The notes under the pieces were generated by a model, which was not told where the DNA came from, searched no databases, and was given only the letters and a program-made list of their open reading frames with translations. Source: Pleodorina starrii (Eukaryota; Chlorophyta; Chlorophyceae; Chlamydomonadales; Volvocaceae). From it: a stretch of DNA of 64,000 nucleotides. Location: the NCBI GenBank assembly GCA_030267565.1, contig BRXU01000007.1, forward strand, positions 1,860,001 to 1,924,000, written 5' to 3'. Made by a program: the position numbers and the translations under genes. Each line of letters opens with the position of its first letter. Position 1 is the stretch's first letter. Positions 35,101 through 47,100 of the stretch are shown here, one piece after another.

Positions 35101-38100
35101 GACAGCCGCTGCAGGTGTGTGTGTAAGTGTGTGTGTGCTGCTGTATGCCCCCCCTCAGCCCTCACTCTTCAAATCCCCTCCCTCTCTTCCTTCGCCTCCG
35201 CCAAGACTCTCTTCCTTCATTCTTTTTGCAACGAGCCTTTGCAACGAGCCCCCGAGCCCAAATCATATCCCCCTCTAGCCGCTACCCCCGCCGCCCCTTG
35301 CCACCTTCCGCACCCTCGCAATCCACACCCCCGCCATCCCCGCACACCCTCCTCCGTCCTCCCACCACGCGCAGGTGTCATCCTCCGCGCCCTTCGATAT
35401 GTCGTACGTGTCGTACACCCTCGCGCCGCCCACCACCATCTCCAGCGGCTCCTCCTCCCTCTTTCTGCTGGAGGCGGGCGCGGACAACCTGACAGCCTGG
35501 CCCTACGCCGTACACCCTCCGCCGCCGCCGCCGCACCCCACCTACTCCCCGATCTTCAGCAGCGTGGCCGCCTGGGCCCCCAACGTGCGTAGCAACCAGA
35601 CGGCTCTGGCGACTGTGCTGCAGATCCTCATCGGCAGCCGCAGCTACGTCAGCATCCGGGACCTGCTGGGCCCCCCGGATGTGGATGTGGCACTCAATGC
35701 ATCGACGACGGCGGCAGCGGAGGGCGGCAGCAGCGCCGCAGCAGCAGCTGGCGGCGGCGGCGTCAGCGGCGGTGACTGGCGTGAGGTGCTGTTGCCGCTG
35801 CTGCTGCCCCAGCGGGCGGCTGGGAGTTTGGGTGCTGCGGCAAATGCGTCGTTGGGTCCGACGGGCCGTGTCTTTGTGGTGGACTCGTGTTGCGACCCGC
35901 AGGTAGGACCGGGGGCCGGGGGGGCAGGGGGCCCAGTGGGCAGTGGGCGGTGGGCAGGTAGGGTGCGGGAGTTACAATGAGGGACCACCAGATAGATAGG
36001 GTCCTGCGCTGGCGCATTCGGGGTAAACTCAGAACCATTGCAGGTGGGACCGGGCGAAGGGTCGGGGTCGGGGGCAGGGGGCAGTGGGCAGGGGGGTTGG
36101 AACTTGGAGGAGGAGAAACGTGAAGAGGGGGATGATTGCGGCTGTGCGGTGACGGCGAGCAGCAGTAACCCGTAAAAGGCGCTGCGATGCCGATGCCGAC
36201 GTATACGTTGCTCAGCCCCGGCCGTCCACGTCCGCTTAAAAACCCTAAAACCCACGCAGATCTCCAGCTCGGGCGGCCCCTCCTCCGGTGGTGGCGGGGC
36301 TGGTGGCGGTCCCCTCAGCGACAATGTGCAGGTGCTGCTGAACAGCAGCTTGTCGGTGTCGGCGGTGCAGTGCGGGTCGGTGCTGGTGGTGTGGCTGCTG
36401 GACGCGGCGCTCGGCGGCGGGCCGGTGGCGGGCGCGGCGGCGAGCGTCTTCGTCCAAGACGAGTGGGGGGTAAGCCGTAAGCGAGCAGAAAGCTATTTGG
36501 TAGTTGGTAGTTAGCCGTTAGGAGAGCTGGTAGTTGGTTTGATGCGTGGGACGTTCCGCATCCTCGCGCAGCCGCTCCGTTATCTCCAGCCGCTCATCCG
36601 CCTCATGCATCTTCACTCATGTCCCCCGCCCCGCCCCCTCTCTCGCTCTTCATTCCCCGCGCTTTATGCATACGGTATCGTCTTGTTGGGTGCGGTGCTG
36701 GGCTCAGGTGCTGTGTCGCCTACGTCTCTACACTCCAGCATGTCGCTCGCTTTACCTTTGCTTCACACTGAATCCACACTGAATTCCAAATCCATCCATC
36801 CATCCATCCACACCCCACCCCCGACACACACACACACACACACCCGCAGAGTGTCCCCCGGATGTTCGCTGGCTGCACCACCGACCGCGACGGCCTCTGC
36901 AACATCACCCTGGTATCCCCAGAGGCGAGTGTACGACCGTGGTGTACTGCTGTACGACAGCCCTGCCCTGCACCTTCCGTTGCTGGTTGAGGAGGTTTTG
37001 AGGGTTGCGTCAGGCGAGCGAGAGCCCCATGCATGAGCACATGCACGCCACGTGGTTGCTCCGCAGCAGTCCTAGCGCCTAGGAGTCCTAGGGAGCCCGG
37101 ACATGTTCACTCACGGCGCCTCGCTCCCCTTCCTTTCTTCCCTCCTTCCTTCCTTCCCTCCTTCCTCGCTGTCTTCTCTGTATGTGCCTCGCACGTGTTT
37201 CTACCTCTCTACCTCTCTACCTCGCGAGAGAGCAAGCAGCAGCTGATCGGTGTCCAGCCGGTCCTGGCGGTGACCGCCGGCGACCAGCTGGCAGTGCTGC
37301 CCCGCGCCGGCTGGGTGCGGAGCTCCGCGGCACCCGCCCTGGAGTCGAGTTTCGTTGGCAGTCTGGTGGTTGATCGGCTGGTGGTGGTGCCCGGGGACAG
37401 CATCAAGGTCACGGGTGGGTGGGTGGGTGGATGGGGTGGAGGGGGTGGGTGGAGGGAGAGGAGGGGTGGAGGGGGAGGGGGAGGGGGAGGAGGGTGGGTG
37501 GGTGGAGGGGGAGGTGGGGCGGTGGGGCGGTGGGGCTGGGAATACCAGGATATACCAGGGGCGCGCAGGCGTGGGGGGCCGGGGGGAGAGACGGAGGCCG
37601 TGCCTAGCACACAACCACTCGGCGTTCCTGTGCCGTTAATACGCGTGCAACAGGTTTCGTACAGCAGATCGCATCGGATCTCACCCTGGAGCTGCCGCCG
37701 GAGAGCGTCGCCGTACTGCAGATCAGCCCGCCGTGGATCCAGGCCTCAACAGCCGATACGGGATCTGGATCTGGATCCAGCGATGTCGACTCGGAGGCGC
37801 GGTCCCTCACCTATGTCATGGTGGGTAGCGGTGCACGAAGGGACAGCAGGCGGCCAGAGGTCAAGGAGCCAAGAAATTTTCAAACTAAAATCTGGCAATT
37901 GTCGCTCTGAGGATGCACGGCCGGCCAATGCTTGTCGAGAAGCAGCAGCGCCTTGTCAAGATCCATGCAGAACTAGCCGGCAGAGAAACTCATTCGGGAG
38001 TGCGGACCGTGTTTAGGGACCGGTGCACTTGTAGGTCGTACTATTTCGGAAAATAGTACGGCACGCATGCTCCAGCAGCTTTGGTCACTTAGGCAGCTAT

Positions 38101-41100
38101 TCATAAGTAGGCATAAGTGGACATGACCACGCAATTCTCTGAGCAAACACGCGTAGCACGGGATTGCATTAAACAAGCAGAGGACATCAAGGCCGTGCGT
38201 GATATAGCACTCTTCGAGCTCGCGTGCTATATTTCAAATTCATATTCAAAGCAGTGCCCCAATCGCACGGTTTATTTGCCAAATGCGCGCCCTGAACTCC
38301 TCCAGATTTTTTTGAAAAGGTCTGAAGCCAACTGCAACAACTTTTGACTCATCTGGTGGAGCAGAGTGTGTTATCTATTTGTAATTGCTTATAATTGTAA
38401 ATTTCTGGGAGCCCGCTGCTCCAGCACGCCATCTATGAAGTTGTAAGTTAGCGAGGAACTCGTTGCAAGCACTACATCTATCTATGTTGCACTAGGTCGA
38501 TTTTTACTGCACAAGAATTATCTGCATATATTTATATCTAAGTCATTATCTGGCCCAAGCGAACGAGCCGGCTCTTACCCTGGCTTACCCAACTGGTAAC
38601 CGCACCGGTGCGTACGGCATACCCCGCCGGTCCGCAGGTCAACGCAACCACCGGCACCCTGCACGGCGAGGTCGAAGTTCCCACGGATGTACAACTGCAG
38701 TCGTACAGCCTGCTCCTGCGTGTACAGCCGCCGGTGTCGGCGTCCAGCACCGGCGGCCGCCGCCGGCACCTGTCGTCCACAGCTGCAGCAGCAACAGCGG
38801 ATCATGGCGACCCGTGGGTCGCTCCCGCATCACATTTGGGGGGCGCCGCCGCTGAGGCCGCCGCAGCAGCAGCAGGGCAAGAGGACGTGGATGGCGCTAC
38901 CGCTGAGGCCGATTTCCGGGCGGCAGCAGAGGAGAAGGAGGTGAGGGAGGAGGACAGTCTCAGACGGCACCTGCTGTACGCGCCGCCGCCTGACGAGGGT
39001 GACGTCATCGATTTTGATTCGCTGCCGCCGCCGCCGTTGCCGGTGCCGGCGCCGCCGCCGGCACCGCCGCCACCCGCGCCGGTCGTGGGCCTGGCGAGTG
39101 CGCCGCCCTTGGAGCTGCTGGAGTACGACAAGTGGCCCGAGGTGGCGTCACTGACGGTGACGGTGGCCGATCCGCGGCCGCCCACGGCTGACCTCAAGGT
39201 GCGTGTGTGTGCGTGTGCGTGCGTGTGCGTGTGTGTGGGGAGGCATTGCGTATGCTTAGAGTTTTAGGGGTTTAGGGTTGTTTTACCCATCTGCCTGCTC
39301 TTGGGACCCACCTCCGCTTTCCCAGCTAATCATCCTCCCCTTCCCGCCCCACCTCTTCCCGCCACCGCCCTGCCTCCCGCAGCTGGTGGCCCCCCCCTGG
39401 GTCCTGCCCACCTCCGCCCTGACCTTCAACGTCACCGCCGTCAGCTACATCGGCGCCTCCGTGTCCGGGGCCTCCCTCACCGCCACCTGGCACACCGCCA
39501 AGGCCACCGGGCTGATGACGCTGAGCACGGATGGGGCGGGGCAGGCCACCGGCAGGATAGACCTGGGGGCGCTGCCGCCCGCCAATGTGTCGGAGCCGTA
39601 CGACATGTTGTACATTGATGTCGAGTGGATCGGGCCCACACGCGAGCGCATCACGCGCTCTGCCACCGTCACGTGAGTGATGGGGATGAGGATGATGAGG
39701 ATTATGATGAGGATGAGGATGAGGATGCGCTCGGGAGGTGGAGGTGGAGGTGGACAACTGGTGCCGTAGCGAACTGGATTATGCCTCCCTCCCTCCCTGC
39801 TGCCTTGGTGCGATCGCAGGAGAGAGAGAGAGAGTGAGTGTGTGTGTGTGTGTGTGTCTGTGTGTGTACACACCTCTGCACGCTCGCCGCATACCGTAGC
39901 TATGTACGCATTGCACCCGGCAGCACAATACTGCACTGCCTCCCCTGTGTAGCCCGCATCCGTTGCCACATCCCTTCTCCGCCCCATAGCTACGCCTACA
40001 GACCCCACGCAGCGCACTTTTCACCTGCTCCCACTCTCCGCCCCTGCCTCGTCCCCCCAACCCCTCTCCCCACCCCCCTGCCCCTCCCTCCCTCCCCTCC
40101 CCCGCCTGCAGCCTGGCTGACGGCCCCGCCCGCCTGCAGCTGCAGCTCTCTCTCACCCCCTCCACCCCCGGCACCGCCTTCGCCGTCGCCGCCACCCTCA
40201 CCTCCAACACCGACGGAGCGCCCCTCCCCGGTGTGCCCCTCACCGCCACCCTGCGTCCCGCCCCGCCCGAGCCCGATCACCCCGGCGTGGCGAACTGCAC
40301 CTCCTCCACCTCCTCCTGCGCCACTACCAGCGGTGCTCCCTTCTCGCCCTCCTGCCAACTGGCGCTGCCCTGCGTGGGTCGCTTCCTGCTGGAGGCGTGT
40401 GCCCAAGTGCCCACGTCAGCACTGCTGCCTTCACAGGGGGCGTCTGCAGCAGCGGCGGCGGCGGCGGCGGCGGGGACGACGACGGGCGCGGCGGGCAACG
40501 GCGGCAACAGCAGCGGCAACAGCAGCAGCAACAGCAGTGACAGCGGCGCCAGTGTGCGGGTGTGTGCCAATCAGACGTTGGGCTACAATGAGAGCTATTG
40601 GGCGGAGAATCCCTGGAGGACCTTTGATGAGCCCTCCCTGACCACCGACAAGTGAGTGAGGGCGGGCGGGGGGGGGGGGGCAGGCACCGTGTGTTTGCCG
40701 GGCAAGCAGGTGTGAACGATGTGGGGATTTGCGGCGCGGCCGTGGATAAGTTACCATGCGTTCATGCGCTTGAGCTGCTCCGGCAGATGCACTCAGCTCC
40801 CTTCCTGCGCGGGCTGCCCATCGTCCACCGACGCAACGTCCCTGTCCCCGTCCTCTCGGAAATGAAGAGGTTGCGCAACCTGCTTTACGTCGTCGTCGAG
40901 CCTCTGTTGATGCGTCCTTTACTTGACCTTTACTTGAAATGCCGCCGACCATACGCACATGTGCGCGCGCGCCCGCGCGTGCGTGCGCCGTGCTTTCCGT
41001 CGTACAGGACGACGTACCAGCTGGGCGACTCGCCGCTGCTGCTGTTCCAGAGCCCCTGGCCGTACTCCAAGCTGCTGTTGGTGTGGGGCAACGAGGCCGG

Positions 41101-44100
41101 TCTGGTCTCCAAGGTCGTCACCTCGGTGAGCGATAGATCCGGATCCACGGATCCGGATCCACGGATCCAGATCCGAGACGTCGTTTGAATGATTCGCCAC
41201 TCACCACGCCGCGGTCATTTCGTGCCCTCGCTCCGCCGCCCCAAGACTTGCCTCCCCAACCCAGCCCAGTCCAATCGCCCCCCGCGCCCCGCTTCCCCCC
41301 CCCCCCCCGCCACACCACGCGCGCACGCCCCTCTGCGGTATCTTCTTTTTGTTTTTACCCCCCTCCGCAGCTCCCCGCGGGCGGCCTGGCGCAAGTGCCG
41401 CTCGGGCCGCTGGGTCGGGAGTGTCGTGGCGGCTGCTCCGTAACCGCGGTGCTGGACGTGCCTCGCCTGCAGCCCGGCGACCTGCCCCTCCCTGGACCGC
41501 CGCTGCCCACGAGCCGCCTCTTCGACCCCTTCGCGCCACACACCCACACCATGGCTCTCCAGCTGGATGTGCAGCCGAGCAATGCACTGGACGTGACCGT
41601 GAACGTATCAGCAGCTGCGGCTGCTGCTCCTGCTCCTGCTGCTGCGGCTGCGGCTGCTGCTCCTGCTCCTGCTGCTGCTGCTGCGGCTGCTGCTCCTGCT
41701 CCTGCGGGGGCGGGGGCGGGGGCGGCGGGGGCGGCGGCGGGGGATGGGACTACTACTGGAGGGGTGTTGCCGGCGGTCCGAGACGTCAGCGGCGAGGTGC
41801 TGGTTGCCTTGGAGCCGGGAGGCAGGGCCTCGGTAGGTGGGGGCGGTGGGGGCGGACACGAGCGATCGCCGCCGGGGGCCTGAGGACGGCTGGGAAGTAC
41901 CGAAGCCAGCCGTGTTGTTACTGTTTTTTTCTACTGCTTTTGTTGTTGTGAATACCGTATTGCTGTGAATGGGCTCCAACCTTGGGGTTGTATGGGAACC
42001 CGTATCTTGGGAAAAGGTGGATGCAAAGCGTGAATGTGTAGCGGTGGTGGATGAAGCCCTTCATCGTTCCAGCGTGTCTCCCGCTCTCCCGTCAATCTCC
42101 ATATCCATGCTCACCCTGTCACTGGCGGGCCCCCCAGGTCTCGGTCGCGGTCGCGGTGCCTTCCGGCGCCGGCGCTGCCGGCTCCAAGCCGGCCGGCGCG
42201 GGTGTGGAGGTGACGGTGTACGGCGTGGATAAGGCCTTTCTGGATCTGCTGCCGTACGATTTGCCGCAACCGGAGTTGGAGATGGTGCTGCGGCTGCCCA
42301 GCAGCATGTCGCAGTGGACGGTGGATGACTACCGCCTGGCGCCCGGTGCCGTACGAGCGGTGTACGACACGCTGATGGCGCGGTGCGTATTACTAAGAGT
42401 GCACTTCGGCGCTGGACATACATGGATATGGACACATGCATGCATGCATGCATGCATGCATTTGCGAAGCTGCATGTACTCGCATTCTCCGCATCGCATC
42501 ATCGAGACCGTATGTTCAAGCAGGCTCGACTCACTTCACCCCAGCCATCCGGATCGCACCTCTCCGCACCTCTCCGCACCTCTCCGCACCTCTCCACCTA
42601 CCCTACCCTACCCCACCCACTTCCCTCCCTGCCCCCCTCTTGTCCCCCCCAGCCTCACCCGGCTGGACCCCTGGCTGCCCACCGACACCTTCGTGGGCAA
42701 ACCCAACCCCTACTATGTCCCCCCCGTGGACATGAACGACACCGCCCTCCTGGCGCAGTACACCAGTGCGGCCACGATCATGCCGGTGGGTGGGTGGGTA
42801 AGGAAAAATATGCCGCAGCGAAGGGACGGAGACGGCGGGTGGGTGGGGCGCGGCGTGGGTGGGTGGGCGGGTGGGTGGCAGAGTGGGTGGGCGGGTTCAG
42901 TACGGTATGATTCGTTAGTTCGTTCGTTTGTTGATCGGTTGTTCGTTGTATTGCGGTGGCTCAACTGCATTTTGCGTATATGGACCGTGTGTCTGAGAGC
43001 CGTCTTACTTCCGGCACCCCCGCTGCTCACCTTTCTAAGCAGGTAAAAGCTGCCTCCATTCCCCCTGCCCCCCACATACCTGCACATACACACACGCACA
43101 CCCACACCTGCTCACCCACCTGCCCACCTTCACACACACCTGAATGGACCCAGGGCGCCGGCGGGGGCTACCCCTCCCCCGCCTTCCTGCCAGATTACTC
43201 AACGGATTGGGCACCAGCAGGTGAGAGCACCATCCACCAGCCACTCACCCTCCGCCGTGTGCCGCGACCTAGCCACCACCCTCGCCCAGTCACCTCCACC
43301 CCCCGCCGGTGGATCTCGCCCGCCTGCCTCCGCGCCCCCACCTCCGTCGCCCATGCGCCGCAGCCACAGCAGCACTCTGACTCGCTCGCAGAGGCCAGGA
43401 ATGCCACAGCGGCCGCGGGTGGGGGCGCCGGTGAGTCCGTCCGTACATACGTATATATATGTACGACTGTTGTACGGCACTCCCAGCGTCGTTACAGCAG
43501 GCTTGCAGCCGCCACCACACAGAACACAGCACAAACGCGGCGTGCGTCCTCCGCCTCCGCCCCTACGCCAAAACCCAACCATGTCCAACAGTCCTAAACC
43601 TCTCTAAAACCTCCCACAGACCACCACCCACCCACCCTTCCGCCGCCCACCCGTCCTTTTGTCCATCCACCCACCCACCCACCAATGCAGTCGCCTCGGC
43701 CATTGCCGTCGGTGCCGCCAACGCTGGAGCCGCGTCCAAGGTGGCCATGATCGCCCCCATGCCTTCGCCGGCCCTCCCACCACCGGCCAGCGGCAGCCCC
43801 CCGCCCCCCAGTGGTGGCGGCACCCCCGCCGCGGCCCTCAGCCCGCCGCCCCGACTGGAGACGTCCTTCCGGGTGACGCCGCTGTTCACCACCGCCACCA
43901 CGGGGCCCAACGGGGTCGCCTCGGCGGAGTTCACGGCGCCACCCAACCTGGGCACGTTTGTTATCAGGTAAGAGGCGTGTGTGTCTGTGTGTGCTTGTGT
44001 GCGTGTGTGTTTATGTGTGTGTCGATGGGGTTGTGGGTGGAGAATGCGCAGGGAATGCGAATGGAAGTGCGTTCGTGCTTGGTGGGGATGCACGCGTGCT

Positions 44101-47100
44101 TGGACGGACAGACGCTTGCGGGTCTACGCGTGCGTGCGTTTGTGCTTTGGGAGGGAGGTCTGCGCATGCATTGGGGGGGCGGAAAGGAGAGAAGATTACC
44201 GCAGCGAAGGGACGCAGAGGGCGGGGAGGGAGACTGGGGAGGGAGGTCTGCACTGTTACTACGGGTTCCAATCCCCCCTGGACAGACGCCCCCGCCGCCC
44301 TCCATCTCCATCCAATCAACACCCCCTGCGCCTCTTCCCCTTCCTCGTCCTTCCCCATCCGCCCGCCCACCCGCGCAGGGCCTTTGCCGCGTCCGGCTCC
44401 TCGGGTGGTCGTTACGGCTCCGGAGAGGCCCGGCTGGCGGTCCGGCGGCGTCTGTCGCTGACCCCCTCCCTGCCCCGCTTCGTGCGGGTAGGGGACAGCT
44501 TCAGTGCGGGGGTGCTGGTCAGTGTGGGCTCCGCACCCGCGGCAGTCACAGTCACCATACAGGTACGTACTTACACACATACACACATACATACATGTAG
44601 GCTACCTTCGCACGGGGCTGGGACTGCCGTCGGCACAGGTCTCTTTGCTCTCGTGGCTGGCCAGGCTTCTTCTTTTGCCAGATGCTGTCTCAAGCTTGTT
44701 TTCCCTAAAAGCCCAAACTCCTTGCTGCCCCGGTTGCGCGGTTCGCCTTGTCATTCCAGCTTACCTCAGCCGCCTCCCTCCCTCCCTCCCTCCCTCCCTC
44801 CCTCCCTCCCTCCCTCCCTCCCTCCCTCCCTCCCTCCCTCCCTCCCTCCCTCCCTCCCTCCCTCCCTCCCTCCCTCCCTCCCTCCCTCCCTCCCTCCCTC
44901 CCTCCCTCCCTCCCTCCCTCCCTCCCTCCCTCCCTCCCTCCCTCCCTCCCTCCCTCCCTCCCTCCCTCCCTCCCTCCCTCCCTCCCTCCCTCCCTCCCTC
45001 CCTCCCTCCCTCCCTCCCTCCCTCCCTCCCTCCCTCCCTCCCTCCCTCCCTCCCTCCCTCCCTCCCTCCCTCCCTCCCTCCCTCCCTCCCTCCCTCCCTC
45101 CCTCCCTCCCTCCCTCCCTCCCTCCCTCCCTCCCTCCCTCCCTCCCTCCCTCCCTCCCTCCCTCCCTCCCTCCCTCCCTCCCTCCCTCCCTCCCTCCCTC
45201 CCTCCCTCCCTCCCTCCCTCCCTCCCTCCCTCCCTCCCTGCAGCTGGACTCGGCCTCCGCTTCCGCCGCGCCGCTGTCCCTGACCGGCGCCACCAGCCAG
45301 ACGGTGACCTTCGGAGCGGGGGGAGGGCTGCAGCAGGAGGTGCGTTGGGAGGAGGGGGCCCCAGCTGCGCCGCCGCTCCTCCATGCCGCGCAGTGCCCAT
45401 ATATCGGATGGAGCGCATGCCCACATGCTCATGCCCGCGGCCCGCACCCTGCCTCTGCTCCCTGGTGCCAGCGCTCTCTACCCCCCCCCCACACACACAC
45501 ATCACCATCCGCTGAGGTCGCCTCCATCCCTCCGCTGTGGTATCTGCTTTCTTCCCACCCAGGTTCGATTCCCGTTTTCCGCTGGCGCCATAGGCTCCGC
45601 CAACCTCACCTTCACAGCTCGGGACAGCCAACCGGGCGGAGGGGCGGATGCGCTGCAGACCCAGCTGAGGGTCATGGGTGAGTGGGGGGGCCTGGGGGCT
45701 GGGGGTCATGGGTGAGTGCGTGCAAGTTTGGTCTACTCATGCATCTGTCTACTCACGCGTCTGTGTAACTGTCGTATCTGCTGTCTGCACATGTTCCGGC
45801 CTGCCAGCCTTGCCCTCCCGCTCACCCTCACCCCAACTCCCCAACCCCCAACTCCCCAACTCCCGGTGGGCGTTGAACCCCCATCTCCCGACCCACCACA
45901 GGCCAGCAAGGGGACGTGTGGGTGGCCACCTCCTTCACACTCGCCGCGTCACCGCCCCCAAACACCTCCACCAACACCACATCCACCAACACCACATCGA
46001 CCAACACCACCAGCAGCGGCGGCGGCACTACGGCGGGGCAGCAGTGGCAGGAGGGCATGGTTCTACCCAACGCCGTGCCGGGAAGCGGTGAGTGAGAGAC
46101 TGCATCAGCGCTCGGCGTGCGCACAGCCGGTGCTTGGATCTCCCCCCCCCATACGGTACGCACAGTTACAGGTTCGACCGTTATCCAGCTGAACCGCCCC
46201 GGTCCCGGGTCCCCGGCCCTGCTGTTTGGTTCCGCTGTTTGGCATCGCCCCGCCCCCCACCGCTGTTTGGGCTTCGTAATGCGATGCAACGTAATTGATG
46301 TAATTGATGATTGCCAAAATTGCCACAATTGCCACAATTGCGCGCAGGCGGCCTCAATCTGACTGCCGGCGTGGGCTACTTCCCCGCCATCGCCGGCATG
46401 TACGACAGCTTGATGCAGGCGGATGCCGAGAGGTTCGTACCGCACCGTACCTTTGTAGTACGGTATATAAATATCAGTATACATAGATACACGGCGAGGG
46501 ACGCTGAGATAGATGACAACCATCCAAACAAGGGCAGCGCTGGGGGCGCTTACCGGTATCAGCAGCCCCCCTCCGAAGGTCCGAACTCCGCCAAAGCCAG
46601 CCCCCCTCCCTCCCCTCACCCGTTCCCGTGCAACTCTTCACCTGCTGCATGCGTGGTTGTTGACTTCCTGTCTGTACGTCTGTCGCACGTGTGTCGTACG
46701 TCCGCAGGATTATCCCGCAGGCGACGCCCGCCATGCTGTGGGCCACACTTCCTGTCGTACTGTCGTACTACAGTCAGCCGGCCAGCGCCGCGCAGGGCGC
46801 CGCCGCCGCCGGCGGCTTGCGCGACCTGGCGACGCTGACCGACGCTCAGTGGGGCCTTATGTGGCAGCCGGCCAGTCGTTGGGGAGACTGGCGGCCCAGC
46901 AGGTCGGCGAGTGCGTGCCTGCCCGGGGGATGTTGCGGTGGGTGGTTACAGTTGTTACAGTTGTGGTTGTTACAGTGTTACAGTTGGTTTTTGGGAGGGA
47001 GTGGGGGGCACGAGTTGGTGTGTTTTGGGTCGACCCTCGCTCGCCCTCATGCCCGTGAACACCTACCCGCTTAATCGGTCGTCACCTCTGAAAAGATACT

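Noticed and set aside
38117..38347. 76-codon frame as an independent gene
   Set aside because: It lies inside an intron whose flanking exons are in phase and complete one domain. No homology was recognised, so it is kept only as a second-look observation.
44504..45709. Very long open frames of SLPP and EGGR repeats on both strands
   Set aside because: They are translations of the pure CCCT tetranucleotide tract. The tract is intronic between phase-matched macroglobulin exons.
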